Shown in pieces: positions 55,084 through 63,523 of a stretch of 64,000 nt of DNA; within the stretch, counting starts at the first letter, position 1, and each line of letters opens with the position of its first letter. The DNA is from Persicimonas caeni (GTDB lineage: Bacteria > Myxococcota_A > Bradymonadia > Bradymonadales > Bradymonadaceae), in NCBI RefSeq assembly GCF_006517175.1, contig NZ_CP041186.1, positions 1,825,001 to 1,889,000 of the forward strand. Reading direction: 5' to 3'. The notes under the pieces are model-generated. The model was not told where the DNA came from, did not search any database, and saw nothing but the letters and a program-made list of their open reading frames with translations. The position numbers and the translations under genes were made by a program.

Positions 55084-55258
55084 GGCCCCACCGGTCTCGC
55101 AAATAACGCTCGACCACCTCCCCATGGCCTGCAAGACGGCCTGGGGAGGGGGATTGCCGCACAGGAAAACACGTCGAGGGAGCAATCCTCCTCCCCGAGG
55201 CGTCATTCAGCCTGCGGGGAGGTGTCGGCGAAGCGTAGCTGAGCCGACGGTGGGGCCT
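55084..55258. repeat. Nested fold-back inverted repeat
   Basis: GGGCCCCACCG...CACCTCCCC (from 55084) reappears inverted as GGGGAGGTG...CGGTGGGGCC (to 55258). Inside, GGGGAGGGGGATTGC and GCAATCCTCCTCCCC form a second stem. The layout and the CACCT(T)CCCC core resemble the fold-back at 2650-2812. No gene is seen in 54988-55277. Confidence 0.7.
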
Positions 55259-55277
55259 CTTCGGCAAGCAAGGCGGT

Positions 55278-55961
55278 TTAGTTCGACGACTTCACCGGTC
55301 GGAACGGATGGACGAAGCGTGCGAGCGCGTCCGCGCTGCGGGTCGACACCCATACGGTGCCCTGGCCGCGGAATTCACACACGTAGCCCTCGCCGCCGCC
55401 GAAGAAGCTCTTCAGGCCACCCACCGAGCGCAGGTCGTAGTCGAGCCCGCCGGTGAACGCGACGATGTGGTTGTTGTCGACGATATAGCCGCCGGGGCCG
55501 ACTTCGACGGCGTGGATGCCGCCGTAGCTTCCTACGAACAGCGGGCCGGTGCCGTCGGCGCGCACCATGAACATGCTCGTGCCGCTGAAGAAGCCCTTGC
55601 CGCCCTGCCACTTGGTGTCCAGGTCGATGTCGGGGCCGCAGGCCACGAAGTTATCCGAGCTCATGAACACCGGCTCGGTGCCGTCCATGTCGAAGGTCAT
55701 CAGGTCGCCCGAGCCGGGAGGGGCAAACCAGATGGTCTCGCCGGCGCTCGAGGCGGTAAACGTGTTCTGAAAGAGGCTCTCGCCGCCCAGAAGCTTGCGC
55801 TTGGCCGCGCCCATCAGGCCGCCGCGCATCTCGGTCTTCATCTGCAGTTCGGTCGACTTGGCCACCATGGCGCTGGCCTCGAGCACGATCTGCTCGCCAG
55901 TCTGCTCGAACTCGACCTTGGCGATGGCGAAATTCGGATTGGAAAGGATTTCGTATTTCAT
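55278..55961 (-). CDS. AIM24-family protein, third of three
   Basis: 227 residues. It matches the AIM24/TIGR00266 family of beta-rich proteins (FEQTGEQIVLEASAMVAKST, ESLFQNTFTA, VGSYGGIHAVEVGPGGYIVD, CEFRGQGTVWVSTRS). Yeast Aim24 supports mitochondrial complex assembly; the bacterial role is unknown. No signal peptide is seen, so it is probably cytoplasmic. It is the last gene of a three-gene operon (gap of 54 bases) and the most diverged in its ends. It lacks the conserved Met-rich N-terminus seen in the other two. Confidence 0.9.
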   Translation of the reverse strand: MKYEILSNPNFAIAKVEFEQTGEQIVLEASAMVAKSTELQMKTEMRGGLMGAAKRKLLGGESLFQNTFTASSAGETIWFAPPGSGDLMTFDMDGTEPVFMSSDNFVACGPDIDLDTKWQGGKGFFSGTSMFMVRADGTGPLFVGSYGGIHAVEVGPGGYIVDNNHIVAFTGGLDYDLRSVGGLKSFFGGGEGYVCEFRGQGTVWVSTRSADALARFVHPFRPVKSSN

Positions 55962-56015
55962 CTGTATCTCGTGTCTGGCTGAATGGACAGACGTCCGAAG
56001 TCTTGATTGCGCGGT

Positions 56016-56729
56016 TTAGGCGTTTCGGGGCGGAAGCATATCCCCGACGGCCCGGCCGAACTCGATCGGCTGGCGCGTCTGGAGCCACACCCGGCCCTGT
56101 CCGCTGATCTCGAAGACCTTGCCCTCGCCCGAGAGCAGAGAGCCAAGCCAGCTCGACGATGCCTTCTTCAGGTTCAACTGCAGCGTGGAGTCCCAGGCGA
56201 CCAGGTGACCGTTGTCGATGACGATGGAGCCGTCGACCTGCATCTCTTCGATGCCGCCAAAGGCGCCGATGACCACCTGCTGACCGGGTGCGGTCGGGGT
56301 CGCTTCGAGCACGAACAAGCCCTCGCCGCCAAAGAAGGTCTTAGCGCCGCCCATCTTCGCCTCGATGTCCACCCCGGGGGTGTTGGCGATATAGGCGCCC
56401 GACTGCATGGTGATGCCCGTCTGGGGGACTTCCTCGACGAAGATGTCGCCGGTCAGTGCCTGAGCCAAGAGCACCTCACCGGGGCCGCCGGCGGCAGTGA
56501 AGGTGTTGGTGAAGAACGACTCGCCGCTGAGCATCTGCTTGGCGGCGCTGGCGATTTTCCCCAGCAGGCCGCCCTTCTTTTGCTTGGACGACTCGCGCAT
56601 GCCGGTCGACATGCTCACGTTGGTGCTCATGCCGATCATCGCGCCCGGCTCGGCGACGACCTGCTCGCCGTTCTCCAAGCTGACGCACGCGATGCTGTTG
56701 GTGGGACGATATTTGATCTCGATATTCAT
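56016..56729 (-). CDS. AIM24-family protein, second of three
   Basis: 237 residues with GAGGT 6 bases before the ATG. Family blocks: VAEPGAMIGMSTNVSMSTGM, GESFFTNTFTAAGGPGEVLL, GAFGGIEEMQVDGSIVIDNG and FEISGQGRVWLQTRQP. The repeated strands form the trimer-type jelly-roll fold known from family structures. An extra Lys-rich segment (RESSKQKKGGLLGKIASAAK) lies in one loop and could touch membrane or nucleic acid. It is located between two paralogues, with gaps of 86 and 54 bases, so cotranscription is likely. Confidence 0.9.
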   Translation of the reverse strand: MNIEIKYRPTNSIACVSLENGEQVVAEPGAMIGMSTNVSMSTGMRESSKQKKGGLLGKIASAAKQMLSGESFFTNTFTAAGGPGEVLLAQALTGDIFVEEVPQTGITMQSGAYIANTPGVDIEAKMGGAKTFFGGEGLFVLEATPTAPGQQVVIGAFGGIEEMQVDGSIVIDNGHLVAWDSTLQLNLKKASSSWLGSLLSGEGKVFEISGQGRVWLQTRQPIEFGRAVGDMLPPRNA

Positions 56730-56815
56730 CGATAAACCTCAATTCTTTGCATCTAACGAAAGCGTGACACAAAAGCGTCGGCGTCACGCAAGCCCCAAAG
56801 GCTCCGTCAGCTCAC

Positions 56816-57514
56816 TCAGTTGGGAAGCATGGGCGTGAGCCATTCGGCCAGCGCCGAACGGTTACGTGTCTGGATATAGACGGTGCCCTGGCCGCGAAAC
56901 TCCTTGACCAAACCTTCGCCCGAGGCGAACAGCCCGGTGAGTCCGCCGCCGACGCTCTTGGTCTTTTTCTCCAGCGACCCCTCGTAGGCGACAATATGGC
57001 CGTCGTCGACCACGTAGCTGCCGTTGACCTCGATCTGCTGGATGCCCCCGTAGCTGTTGAACCACAGATCCCCGGTGCCGGTGGCCACCAGCTTGAAGGT
57101 GCTCTTCCATGGAATCAGCAGGCCCTTGAGCCCGCCGAACTTGACCGCAATCTGCACGTCTCCGCTGGAGGCCAGATACGCGCCCTTGGCCAGGTTGATC
57201 GTCTCGCCGTTGAGCCGGCGGTGGTGGATATCGCCCATATACGTCGGCGAGACCCACACCTGGCCGCCCTGGGCGGCGTTGTAGTGGTTGAACATGATCG
57301 ACTCGCCCCCGAAGAACTTCTTGGCCAAGGCAAAGAAGAAGGTGATCAGCTTGGCGAAAAAGCCGGTCTTGTCGTCGGCGCTCATCTTGGCTTGGAGATC
57401 GATGTCGCGCGACATGGCGATCATGGCACCCGGCTCGGACACAAACTTTTCACCCGGCTCGAGATCGACGCGGAGCATCGAGAACCCGGGTTTGTGAGTG
57501 ACTTCGTGCTGCAT
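56816..57514 (-). CDS. AIM24-family protein, first of three
   Basis: 232 residues from the ATG at 57514, with GGAGG about 9 bases upstream; the longer frame back to 57637 lacks family similarity. It carries the AIM24 pattern (VSEPGAMIAMSRDIDLQAKM, GESIMFNHYNAAQGGQVWVS, NSYGGIQQIEVNGSYVVDDG and EFRGQGTVYIQTRNRSALAE), plus a hydrophobic helix-like loop (TGFFAKLITFFFALAKKFFG) that might associate with membrane. It is the promoter-proximal gene of the operon; a perfect 12-base inverted repeat lies about 110 bases upstream. Confidence 0.91.
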   Translation of the reverse strand: MQHEVTHKPGFSMLRVDLEPGEKFVSEPGAMIAMSRDIDLQAKMSADDKTGFFAKLITFFFALAKKFFGGESIMFNHYNAAQGGQVWVSPTYMGDIHHRRLNGETINLAKGAYLASSGDVQIAVKFGGLKGLLIPWKSTFKLVATGTGDLWFNSYGGIQQIEVNGSYVVDDGHIVAYEGSLEKKTKSVGGGLTGLFASGEGLVKEFRGQGTVYIQTRNRSALAEWLTPMLPN

Positions 57515-57623
57515 TACACATGCCTCCAGGAGGGGGTCGGTGACGAAAAAAGTGCTGCTTTTTGGTTGTTCGAGAACGCAATCACCATACGCCCCTCCCC
57601 TTGATTGAGCAAGCGCTGTGATT

Positions 57624-57672
57624 ACTGGAGCTTCCACCCGGCCACCACAGTTGCCACCACGGAAGCTCCAGT
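57624..57672. promoter_or_regulatory. Inverted and direct repeats in a divergent promoter
   Basis: ACTGGAGCTTCC (57624-57635) and GGAAGCTCCAGT (57661-57672) are perfect inverted arms. CAGTTGCCACCA also occurs twice in direct orientation at about 57648 and 57670. They lie between the AIM24 operon (minus) and the Kazal lipoprotein (plus), so shared regulation is possible. Confidence 0.45.
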
Positions 57673-57802
57673 TGCCACCAGCGATCCTGCTTTCACGGGC
57701 GCTCCATGCGCCTGTGCGCTTGGCGCGTGTCTTGCAGCTGTTTCACCCACGTCACTGAATTTTTATCAAATGGTCCCACGACGCATCATTGAGGAAATTG
57801 AA

Positions 57803-58630
57803 ATGAGCAAGACCGACAAAGTTTTGACAGTCCTGTCCGGCGTGATGGGCGCGCTGGTACTGCTGAGCATCTTGGCCTGTGGTGGCAGCGGCGGAGGCGG
57901 TGAAGAGCCGTCGCCGACCTCGAGCTTCGACGACTGCGGCGGCATCCAAGGGCTGACCTGCCAGGAGCCCGGCGAAGTGTGCATCTTCGAGCAGTCCCAA
58001 AATTGCGGACGCTGGGATCAGATGGGCACCTGCCAGCTGCCGCCCGAGATCTGCACCCGCGAGTACATGCCGGTGTGCGGCTGCGACGGCCAGACCTACA
58101 ACAACGAGTGTGAAGCACGCGGCGCCGGCGTGTCGGTCGAGTCTCAGGGCGAGTGCCCGACCACCGGCCAAGACTGCGGCGGACGCCTGGGCAACACGTG
58201 CGCAGCCGACGAGCTGTGCGTCTACGAAGAGACCGCTCAATGTGGTTGGGCCGATGCTACCGGCACCTGCCAGCCCCAGCCGACCTTCTGCACCGAGAAC
58301 TACGCTCCGGTGTGCGGCTGCGACGGCCAGACCTACTCCAACGAGTGCAAGGCCCACGCGGCGGGCACCTCGGTGCTGCACACCGGCACCTGCCAGACCA
58401 ACGGCTGCTCGAGCAACGCCGACTGCGCTCCCGACGACTTCTGCGCCTTCGACGACGCCGCCCAGTGTGGCGCCAGCGGCCAGGGCACCTGCACCTCGCG
58501 CCCCGATTACTGCACCCAGCACTACGATCCGGTGTGCGGCTGCGACGGGCGTACCTACTCCAACTCGTGCATGGCCGCCAACCAAGGCGCCTCCATCGCC
58601 CACGACGGCCCCTGCTCGACCAACCAGTAA
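57803..58630 (+). CDS. Lipoprotein with three Kazal-type domains
   Basis: 275 residues; GAGGA lies 8 bases before the ATG. A lipoprotein signal ([13 protein letters not shown], then Cys26) is followed by three Cys-rich modules, each with the Kazal signature [28 protein letters not shown] and [14 protein letters not shown]. Each is preceded by another CxxxDDFCxF-like half. Kazal domains inhibit serine proteases, so this surface protein may defend the cell against host, prey or self proteases. Such multi-Kazal lipoproteins are frequent in deltaproteobacteria; the target is unknown. Confidence 0.9.
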   Translation: MSKTDKVLTVLSGVMGALVLLSILACGGSGGGGEEPSPTSSFDDCGGIQGLTCQEPGEVCIFEQSQNCGRWDQMGTCQLPPEICTREYMPVCGCDGQTYNNECEARGAGVSVESQGECPTTGQDCGGRLGNTCAADELCVYEETAQCGWADATGTCQPQPTFCTENYAPVCGCDGQTYSNECKAHAAGTSVLHTGTCQTNGCSSNADCAPDDFCAFDDAAQCGASGQGTCTSRPDYCTQHYDPVCGCDGRTYSNSCMAANQGASIAHDGPCSTNQ

Positions 58631-58794
58631 CTCCCAGCGCGCTTAGCTGGAGCGCCCCCCCCGGCGCGGTTGCACTCGTCGGGGTGGCTCGGTAGAATCC
58701 ACCGAGTCATCCCGACACGATTTTTCCGAGTGTAGTGCCGCAGCTCCGGGACCCGGACACCACGGCCCTACCGACCCCAACCGGGCCGAGTTCG

Positions 58795-60195
58795 ATGACC
58801 GACAAAAAACCGTCACCTGACCAGGGCACAACCGGGCTGGGTGTCCAAGCCCTCGGACTGGCCGTTTTGGCCTTTATCGTGGGTGCCACGGTAACCCGCT
58901 TCGAGACCTTCCCCTATCCGCAGCTGCTCGAGGCCCCCTTCGAGGCCCTGCAAGCTCACGGCGAGCAGATCCAACTGGGCACGCTCCCCAAGACCGAAGC
59001 CAACTTCTGGGCGCCCGCGCGCACCGACCAAACCGGCGTGACCGTCTACGAAAAAGGCGAGGCCTTCGAGGGCTACACGCTGTATACCTCCGGGCACAAC
59101 CACGGCGCTCAGCTCATCGACATGCAGGGCAAGGTGCTCCACGAGTGGGAGGTCCCCTTCGACAAGGCGTGGTCGGACCCGCCGCACCTCTCCTCGCCGA
59201 TGGACGCGCGCTTTATCTACTGGCGAGACGCCCACATCTTCCCCAACGGGGACGTCATCACCCAGTATTACGCGGCCGGCGACACCCCGTACGGCTACGG
59301 GATGATCAAGGTCGACAAAGACTCCAATATCCTGTGGCGCTACGCCGACAACGCCCACCACGACCTATTCGTGGCCGACGACGACACCATCTGGACGATC
59401 GGCCAGGCGTTCCGCGACACCGACGAGCGCCCCGTGCAGGGCGCGCCGCAGCTCGAGCCCAAGGTGCTCGAAGACTTCATCATCCAGCTCTCCCCGGAGG
59501 GCAAAGAAATCTTGCGCATCCCCGTGTTCGAGGCGCTGGCGGACACGCCCTACGAGCATATGCTCAGCTTCTACACCAATTTCCGGGCCGAAGACGCGCC
59601 CTGGGACCCGCTGCACACCAACTCCATCGAGATCGTCGGCCGCGAATTCGCCAGCCATCACGACTTCGCCGAGCCGGGCATGGTGCTCATCTCCATCCGC
59701 TCGATGGACGCGCTGGTTCTGGTCGATCTGGAGACCGAAAAGGCGGTGTGGGCCACCCGCGGCTTCTGGCTGCACCAGCACGACCCCGACGCGCTTCCCA
59801 ACGGGCGCATCCAGCTATTCGACAACCGCGGCCACGTCGGCCACGGCGGCGGCTCGCGCATCATCGAGTTCGATCCCCGAAACAACGCGATGACCTGGGT
59901 GTACGCCGGCGACGAGGAGAACTACTTTTACAGCAAGATTCGCTCGAAGCAGCAGCAACTGCCCAACGGCAACCTGCTCATCAGCTCCCACGAGCCCGGG
60001 CGCATCTTCGAGGTCACCCGCGATAAAAAGATCGTCTGGGAGTTCTTCAGCCCCCACCGCCACGAGGAGGACGGCACCGAGTACGTCGCTGCCGTCAGCG
60101 GCGTGATGCGCGTGCCCAAAGACTACCTCGACTTTAGAATGACCGGCCCCAAAACGACCGACAACAACGCCGACAAGCAAGCCCAGACCGAGTGA
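58795..60195 (+). CDS. Arylsulfotransferase (ASST)-family protein, membrane-anchored
   Basis: 466 residues from the ATG at 58795; no strong ribosome site. One N-terminal helix (GVQALGLAVLAFIVGATVT) anchors an extracytoplasmic domain that matches the ASST/arylsulfotransferase propeller: YTLYTSGHNHGAQLIDMQGK, WRDAHIFPNGDVITQYYA, NAHHDLFVADDDTIWTI, LHTNSIEIVG and HQHDPDALPNGRIQLFDNRG. Several His that could carry the sulfuryl group are conserved in position, though the catalytic His cannot be fixed without alignment. Classical ASST moves sulfate between phenolic compounds without PAPS. It opens a four-gene cluster ending in a PAPS-type sulfotransferase. Confidence 0.88.
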   Translation: MTDKKPSPDQGTTGLGVQALGLAVLAFIVGATVTRFETFPYPQLLEAPFEALQAHGEQIQLGTLPKTEANFWAPARTDQTGVTVYEKGEAFEGYTLYTSGHNHGAQLIDMQGKVLHEWEVPFDKAWSDPPHLSSPMDARFIYWRDAHIFPNGDVITQYYAAGDTPYGYGMIKVDKDSNILWRYADNAHHDLFVADDDTIWTIGQAFRDTDERPVQGAPQLEPKVLEDFIIQLSPEGKEILRIPVFEALADTPYEHMLSFYTNFRAEDAPWDPLHTNSIEIVGREFASHHDFAEPGMVLISIRSMDALVLVDLETEKAVWATRGFWLHQHDPDALPNGRIQLFDNRGHVGHGGGSRIIEFDPRNNAMTWVYAGDEENYFYSKIRSKQQQLPNGNLLISSHEPGRIFEVTRDKKIVWEFFSPHRHEEDGTEYVAAVSGVMRVPKDYLDFRMTGPKTTDNNADKQAQTE

Positions 60196-60200
60196 CCACC

Positions 60201-60479
60201 ATGGACGTATTTAGTTTCACCGGCGCAGCCCTCCTGACGAGCGTGGTCGCCTATATCGGCCCCGGCCCCGGCTTGAGCATGCTCACCGCCCTGCTCGGCC
60301 TGCTGGGCACGGTGCTTCTCGCTATCGTGGCGGTGTTCTTCCAGCCGCTTCGCATTCTGTGGCGCAAGATGCGCAACGGGTCGAGCGACGCGGACGCCGA
60401 CGCGGCCGACGACGAGCAGGCCGAAGACGCGGCCGGCGAGGGTGAAGACGACGCCGACGAGGTCCGCTCGGATGCTTGA
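60201..60479 (+). CDS. Small membrane protein (YIGPG type) with acidic tail
   Basis: 92 residues from the ATG at 60201, 5 bases after the ASST stop; an in-frame GTG at 60192 overlaps that stop. Two hydrophobic helices around a YIGPGPGLSML turn are followed by FFQPLRILWRK and a strongly acidic tail (DADADAADDEQAEDAAGEGE). I have the impression that short proteins with this GPGxGLS turn often sit in envelope-polymer clusters, but I cannot name the family. Its stop overlaps the next start by 8 bases, so it is cotranslated with the DUF106-like gene. Confidence 0.75.
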   Translation: MDVFSFTGAALLTSVVAYIGPGPGLSMLTALLGLLGTVLLAIVAVFFQPLRILWRKMRNGSSDADADAADDEQAEDAAGEGEDDADEVRSDA

Positions 60480-60921
60480 TGCGCTGTTCTCACCGGTCGA
60501 CTCGCTGTTGAGCTTCATGCCGTTTTGGTTGCGCGTGAGCACCTGGGGACTGGTGCTCGGCGCGGCCACCATGCTCGTCTACAAGTGGTTGTCTCCTCAG
60601 GAAAAGATCGCCGACATCGCCCAGCGCGCCGCCGACGCCCGCCGAAAGATGCAAGCCTACAAGGGCGACGACATGTCCGAAGTGATGGGCCTGGTCAAGC
60701 GCTCGCTGGCGCTCTCTTTCGAGCAGATGAAGTTCGTGCTCGGCCCCACCCTGGTGGCCGCCGCGCCGGTGCTGCTGGCGATGTATTGGATGGAGGGCGC
60801 CTGGGAGGGAAAAGAGGCGCTCGCCTGGGGCCCCGAGCTCGTGCGCACCTGGCATACGACCTTTCTGGCGGCGATGAGCGTGTCGGCTCTCGGCCTCAAG
60901 CTGGGCCTGGGAATCAAGTAG
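60472..60921 (+). CDS. DUF106/EMC3-like membrane protein (Oxa1-superfamily architecture)
   Basis: 149 residues from the ATG at 60472. Layout: a first hydrophobic helix (about 10-40), a charged amphipathic helical hairpin (about 42-85, QEKIADIAQRAADARRKMQA), then two further helices (about 92-115 and 130-145). This TM1, coiled-coil, TM2-TM3 order with a KFVLGPTLVAAAPVLLAMYW block is that of DUF106, EMC3 and YidC/Oxa1-type insertases. Archaeal DUF106 proteins are thought to assist membrane insertion. A bacterial member inside a sulfuryl-transfer operon is unusual; assignment rests on architecture, not on alignment. Confidence 0.62.
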   Translation: MLDALFSPVDSLLSFMPFWLRVSTWGLVLGAATMLVYKWLSPQEKIADIAQRAADARRKMQAYKGDDMSEVMGLVKRSLALSFEQMKFVLGPTLVAAAPVLLAMYWMEGAWEGKEALAWGPELVRTWHTTFLAAMSVSALGLKLGLGIK

Positions 60922-60922
60922 T

Positions 60923-62032
60923 ATGGCCTACGACGCCTTCCACGTGCCCCTGAGCCGCCACCTGACCTCCGGGATGGTGCACGCCACCCGCTGGCTGTGG
61001 CGCTGGATGGGCAACCTCGAGACCAAGATGCTCGCCGACCAGCTCGACGCGCAGACCATCGAGGCGCCCGTCTATATCACCGGGCTGGCGCGCGCGGGCA
61101 CGACCATCCTGCTCGAGATCATCGCCCGCCACCCCCACGTCGCCACCCACCAGTACCGCGACTTTCCGTTTATCTACACGCCCTTTTGGTGGCACCAGAC
61201 GCTGCAGCAAAACGCGCCCAAGCAGCTCGAATCCGCCGAGCGCGCCCACGGCGACCGCCTCGAGGTGACCCCCGAGAGTCCCGAGGCGATGGAAGAGATG
61301 CTGTGGATGGCCTTTTTCGACGGCCTGCACGACCCGTCGCAGTCGAACGTGCTCGACGCCGACACCACAAACGAAAAATTCGAGCGCTTCTACCGCGACC
61401 ACATCCGAAAGCTGCTGCTCGCCGAGGGCAAGACACGCTACGCCGCCAAGGGCAACTACAACGTCACCCGCCTCGAGTACCTGCTCGCGCTCTTCCCCGA
61501 TGCGCGGTTCATCGTGCCGGTGCGCCGGCCGCAAAACCAAGTCGCCTCGCTCCGAAAGCAGCACAAGCTCTTCACGAAGGCCGCCCGAGAACACCCGCGT
61601 TCGGTCGCCCACCTGCAGCGCGTCGGCCACTACGAGTTCGGCGCCGACCGCCGCGCCATCAACGCCGGCGACCGCAAGCTGGTCGCGTCTGTGGAAAGCC
61701 TGTGGAAAACCGACACCTCGGCGGACCAGGTGCGCGGCTGGGCCCGCTACTGGGCGCACCTGTACGGCTATTTGGCCGACCGCCTCGACGCCAACCCCAA
61801 GCTTCGCGACGCCGTGCACCTGGTGCGCTACGAAGATCTCTGCTCGAACACCGAACGAGAACTGCACGCCCTGCTCGATCACGCCCAACTGACCGACTCC
61901 CAAGACGCCATCGTCGCCCACTACGCCGAGCGTATCTCGGCGCCGAGTTATTATTCGCCGGATTTTTCGGATGAAGAACGGGCCGCGATCGACGAGGAGA
62001 CGGCGGAAGTGGCGGGGTGGTTTGGGTATTGA
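60923..62032 (+). CDS. Sulfotransferase-family protein
   Basis: 369 residues starting one base after the previous stop. The PAPS-binding P-loop-like motif is GLARAGTTILLEII (about residues 54-67), the 3'-phosphate region is VPVRRPQNQVAS (about 195), and LVRYEDLCSNTERELHALLD matches the family C-terminal block. It should transfer sulfate from PAPS to a hydroxyl or amine acceptor, probably a carbohydrate or lipid. It is cytoplasmic, unlike the ASST domain upstream, so the two would act on opposite sides of the membrane. Last gene of the operon. Confidence 0.87.
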   Translation: MAYDAFHVPLSRHLTSGMVHATRWLWRWMGNLETKMLADQLDAQTIEAPVYITGLARAGTTILLEIIARHPHVATHQYRDFPFIYTPFWWHQTLQQNAPKQLESAERAHGDRLEVTPESPEAMEEMLWMAFFDGLHDPSQSNVLDADTTNEKFERFYRDHIRKLLLAEGKTRYAAKGNYNVTRLEYLLALFPDARFIVPVRRPQNQVASLRKQHKLFTKAAREHPRSVAHLQRVGHYEFGADRRAINAGDRKLVASVESLWKTDTSADQVRGWARYWAHLYGYLADRLDANPKLRDAVHLVRYEDLCSNTERELHALLDHAQLTDSQDAIVAHYAERISAPSYYSPDFSDEERAAIDEETAEVAGWFGY

Positions 62033-62078
62033 GAGGGTTCGAGCGAGTAGGCCTTGCAGATGCGTAGCCTCAACCCCT

Positions 62079-62130
62079 CCCCCCTACGGGGACCTCCCCT
62101 AACGGCAAACTGAGCCGTTGGGGAGGGAAT
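62079..62130. repeat. Short fold-back repeat after the sulfotransferase operon
   Basis: CCTCCCCTAACGGC and GCCGTTGGGGAGG form a stem with one bulge around AAACTGA, preceded by ACCCCTCCCC. It resembles the inner stems of the fold-backs at 2650 and 55084. It marks the edge between the GC-rich genome and the lower-GC segment. Confidence 0.55.
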
Positions 62131-62291
62131 GGCTGCTCAGTCGACCGCGTGTGGTTTGTGATATCAGCCTCAGCAATCTCGCCCCCCATTTGACCAACCA
62201 TTCGCCCGCAACGCCAACGACGCAAGGGCAAAACCGGCAAAACGGAACACCATTTAGAAAGGCACTCAATCTTCCCGCTATAGCCTAAGTA

Positions 62292-63347
62292 TTAGGTTGC
62301 CTCGTAAAGCCCAAAGCCACCATCCAGCAACCAAACTCGGTCGAACTGCGAGTCCAGAATCTCTCGCTCAAAGGCCTCATGGTCTACCTCAACCATGGAG
62401 GCAGTGGAGTTCTCGACGTGCGAATACCATGCGTGTACGAGAAGCCAACATTCGTCACACCGGTGGAGATAGCGCTTTGTTAGCTTCTTCTCTTTCTTCT
62501 TGAACTGCCTGCTTTCGCCCAAGCTGGTTGGCGTAACAGTTGGAAGAAATCCACCAGTTACCGTCGGATATTCGAGTCCGTCCGGCGCGATCGCAAAACG
62601 AACGCGATCAATGTATTGAGGAAATGACTTCAACTTTCCAACGAGTTGAACTTTCCACTCAGGAAGCAACCCGCTTGGACAGGAAGACGAGAGTCCAGCG
62701 CTCTGTACTAGCTCCATTTTCGCTTTGACCTCATAGATGTCACTCACGTCAAACGAAGCCAAGTTGATGTCGAGAGGCGGAACCTTGGGAAGGTGTTCCA
62801 AGATAGCTATTAACTCGGCAGTAAGTGCATCAACAGGCAGCCATCGTGCGGATGTACTCCAATCAACCTCAACTACGAGATTTGCGCCGAAACGTTGTCT
62901 ATACCAAGCACGAACCGTCTTCCGAATTTGAGCTTTTGCAACATCAAGCTCTAACCGTTTCTGATCAGTTAGGCTCGTGACCTCAATCCCGAGTACGGAA
63001 CCGTCTCTTCGCTTTATGAGAAAGTCAGGTGATTCTGTTGCCTGTATCGGATGTTTCCATTGCGCCGTAAGCGATAGCGGAAGTTGTTGATAAAGATGCG
63101 ATACCGCCCATAGCTCGTCCTGCGCAGCTTCGCCTGTATTTGCGATTGTAGGCGCGTGCCTCACACACCACACGATTGGCTCAGTACCTTCGACACAGTC
63201 TCGCACCAACCACTGAGAAACCCCTCCATTAAGTTGCTGGCATTTCAGATGAACGACACTGCCTTTGTCCGGAAGGTCTCGCCCTTCAGCAAAGTCGACT
63301 TCGGCAATAGTCTCACCTGTCTTTTCTTCTAAGAAACGCACTTTCAT
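62292..63347 (-). CDS. Possible PD-(D/E)XK nuclease-like protein in a lower-GC segment
   Basis: 351 residues from the ATG at 63347, with weak AGAGACAG upstream. The DNA is visibly less GC-rich than the rest of the window. Residues about 100-125 read HPIQATESPDFLI, then GSVLGIEVTSL: Asp108 and Glu122-Val-Thr resemble the core of PD-(D/E)XK restriction-like nucleases, with Thr replacing Lys. The C-terminal CDECWLLVHAWYSH and DRVWLLDGGFGLYEA blocks recall the same superfamily. No known family can be named, and activity is uncertain because the Lys is missing. Such orphan genes are often mobile or defence-associated. Confidence 0.65.
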   Translation of the reverse strand: MKVRFLEEKTGETIAEVDFAEGRDLPDKGSVVHLKCQQLNGGVSQWLVRDCVEGTEPIVWCVRHAPTIANTGEAAQDELWAVSHLYQQLPLSLTAQWKHPIQATESPDFLIKRRDGSVLGIEVTSLTDQKRLELDVAKAQIRKTVRAWYRQRFGANLVVEVDWSTSARWLPVDALTAELIAILEHLPKVPPLDINLASFDVSDIYEVKAKMELVQSAGLSSSCPSGLLPEWKVQLVGKLKSFPQYIDRVRFAIAPDGLEYPTVTGGFLPTVTPTSLGESRQFKKKEKKLTKRYLHRCDECWLLVHAWYSHVENSTASMVEVDHEAFEREILDSQFDRVWLLDGGFGLYEAT

Positions 63348-63523
63348 TTTGCTGTCTCTACTTCAAAGTCCTCCGCCATCCCGGCGGTGGGGGGACGTCA
63401 TCGCAACGCCCGCACATAAAGTGTCCCGCACCAGTAACGTTAGGCCAAACACTACTGAAAGCTCGTTCAGACGCCAACAACAGATGCTTCAAGCCCAATT
63501 GAGTCTCGGCAGCATTATCATTA

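Noticed and set aside
63400-63445. attC-like site (GCCTAAC on the minus strand, GCGTTGCGA further on) between the small genes
   Set aside because: The first core fits but the partner core is GTTGCGA rather than GTTRRRY, and no similar site follows the neighbouring gene, so an integron cassette is not supported.
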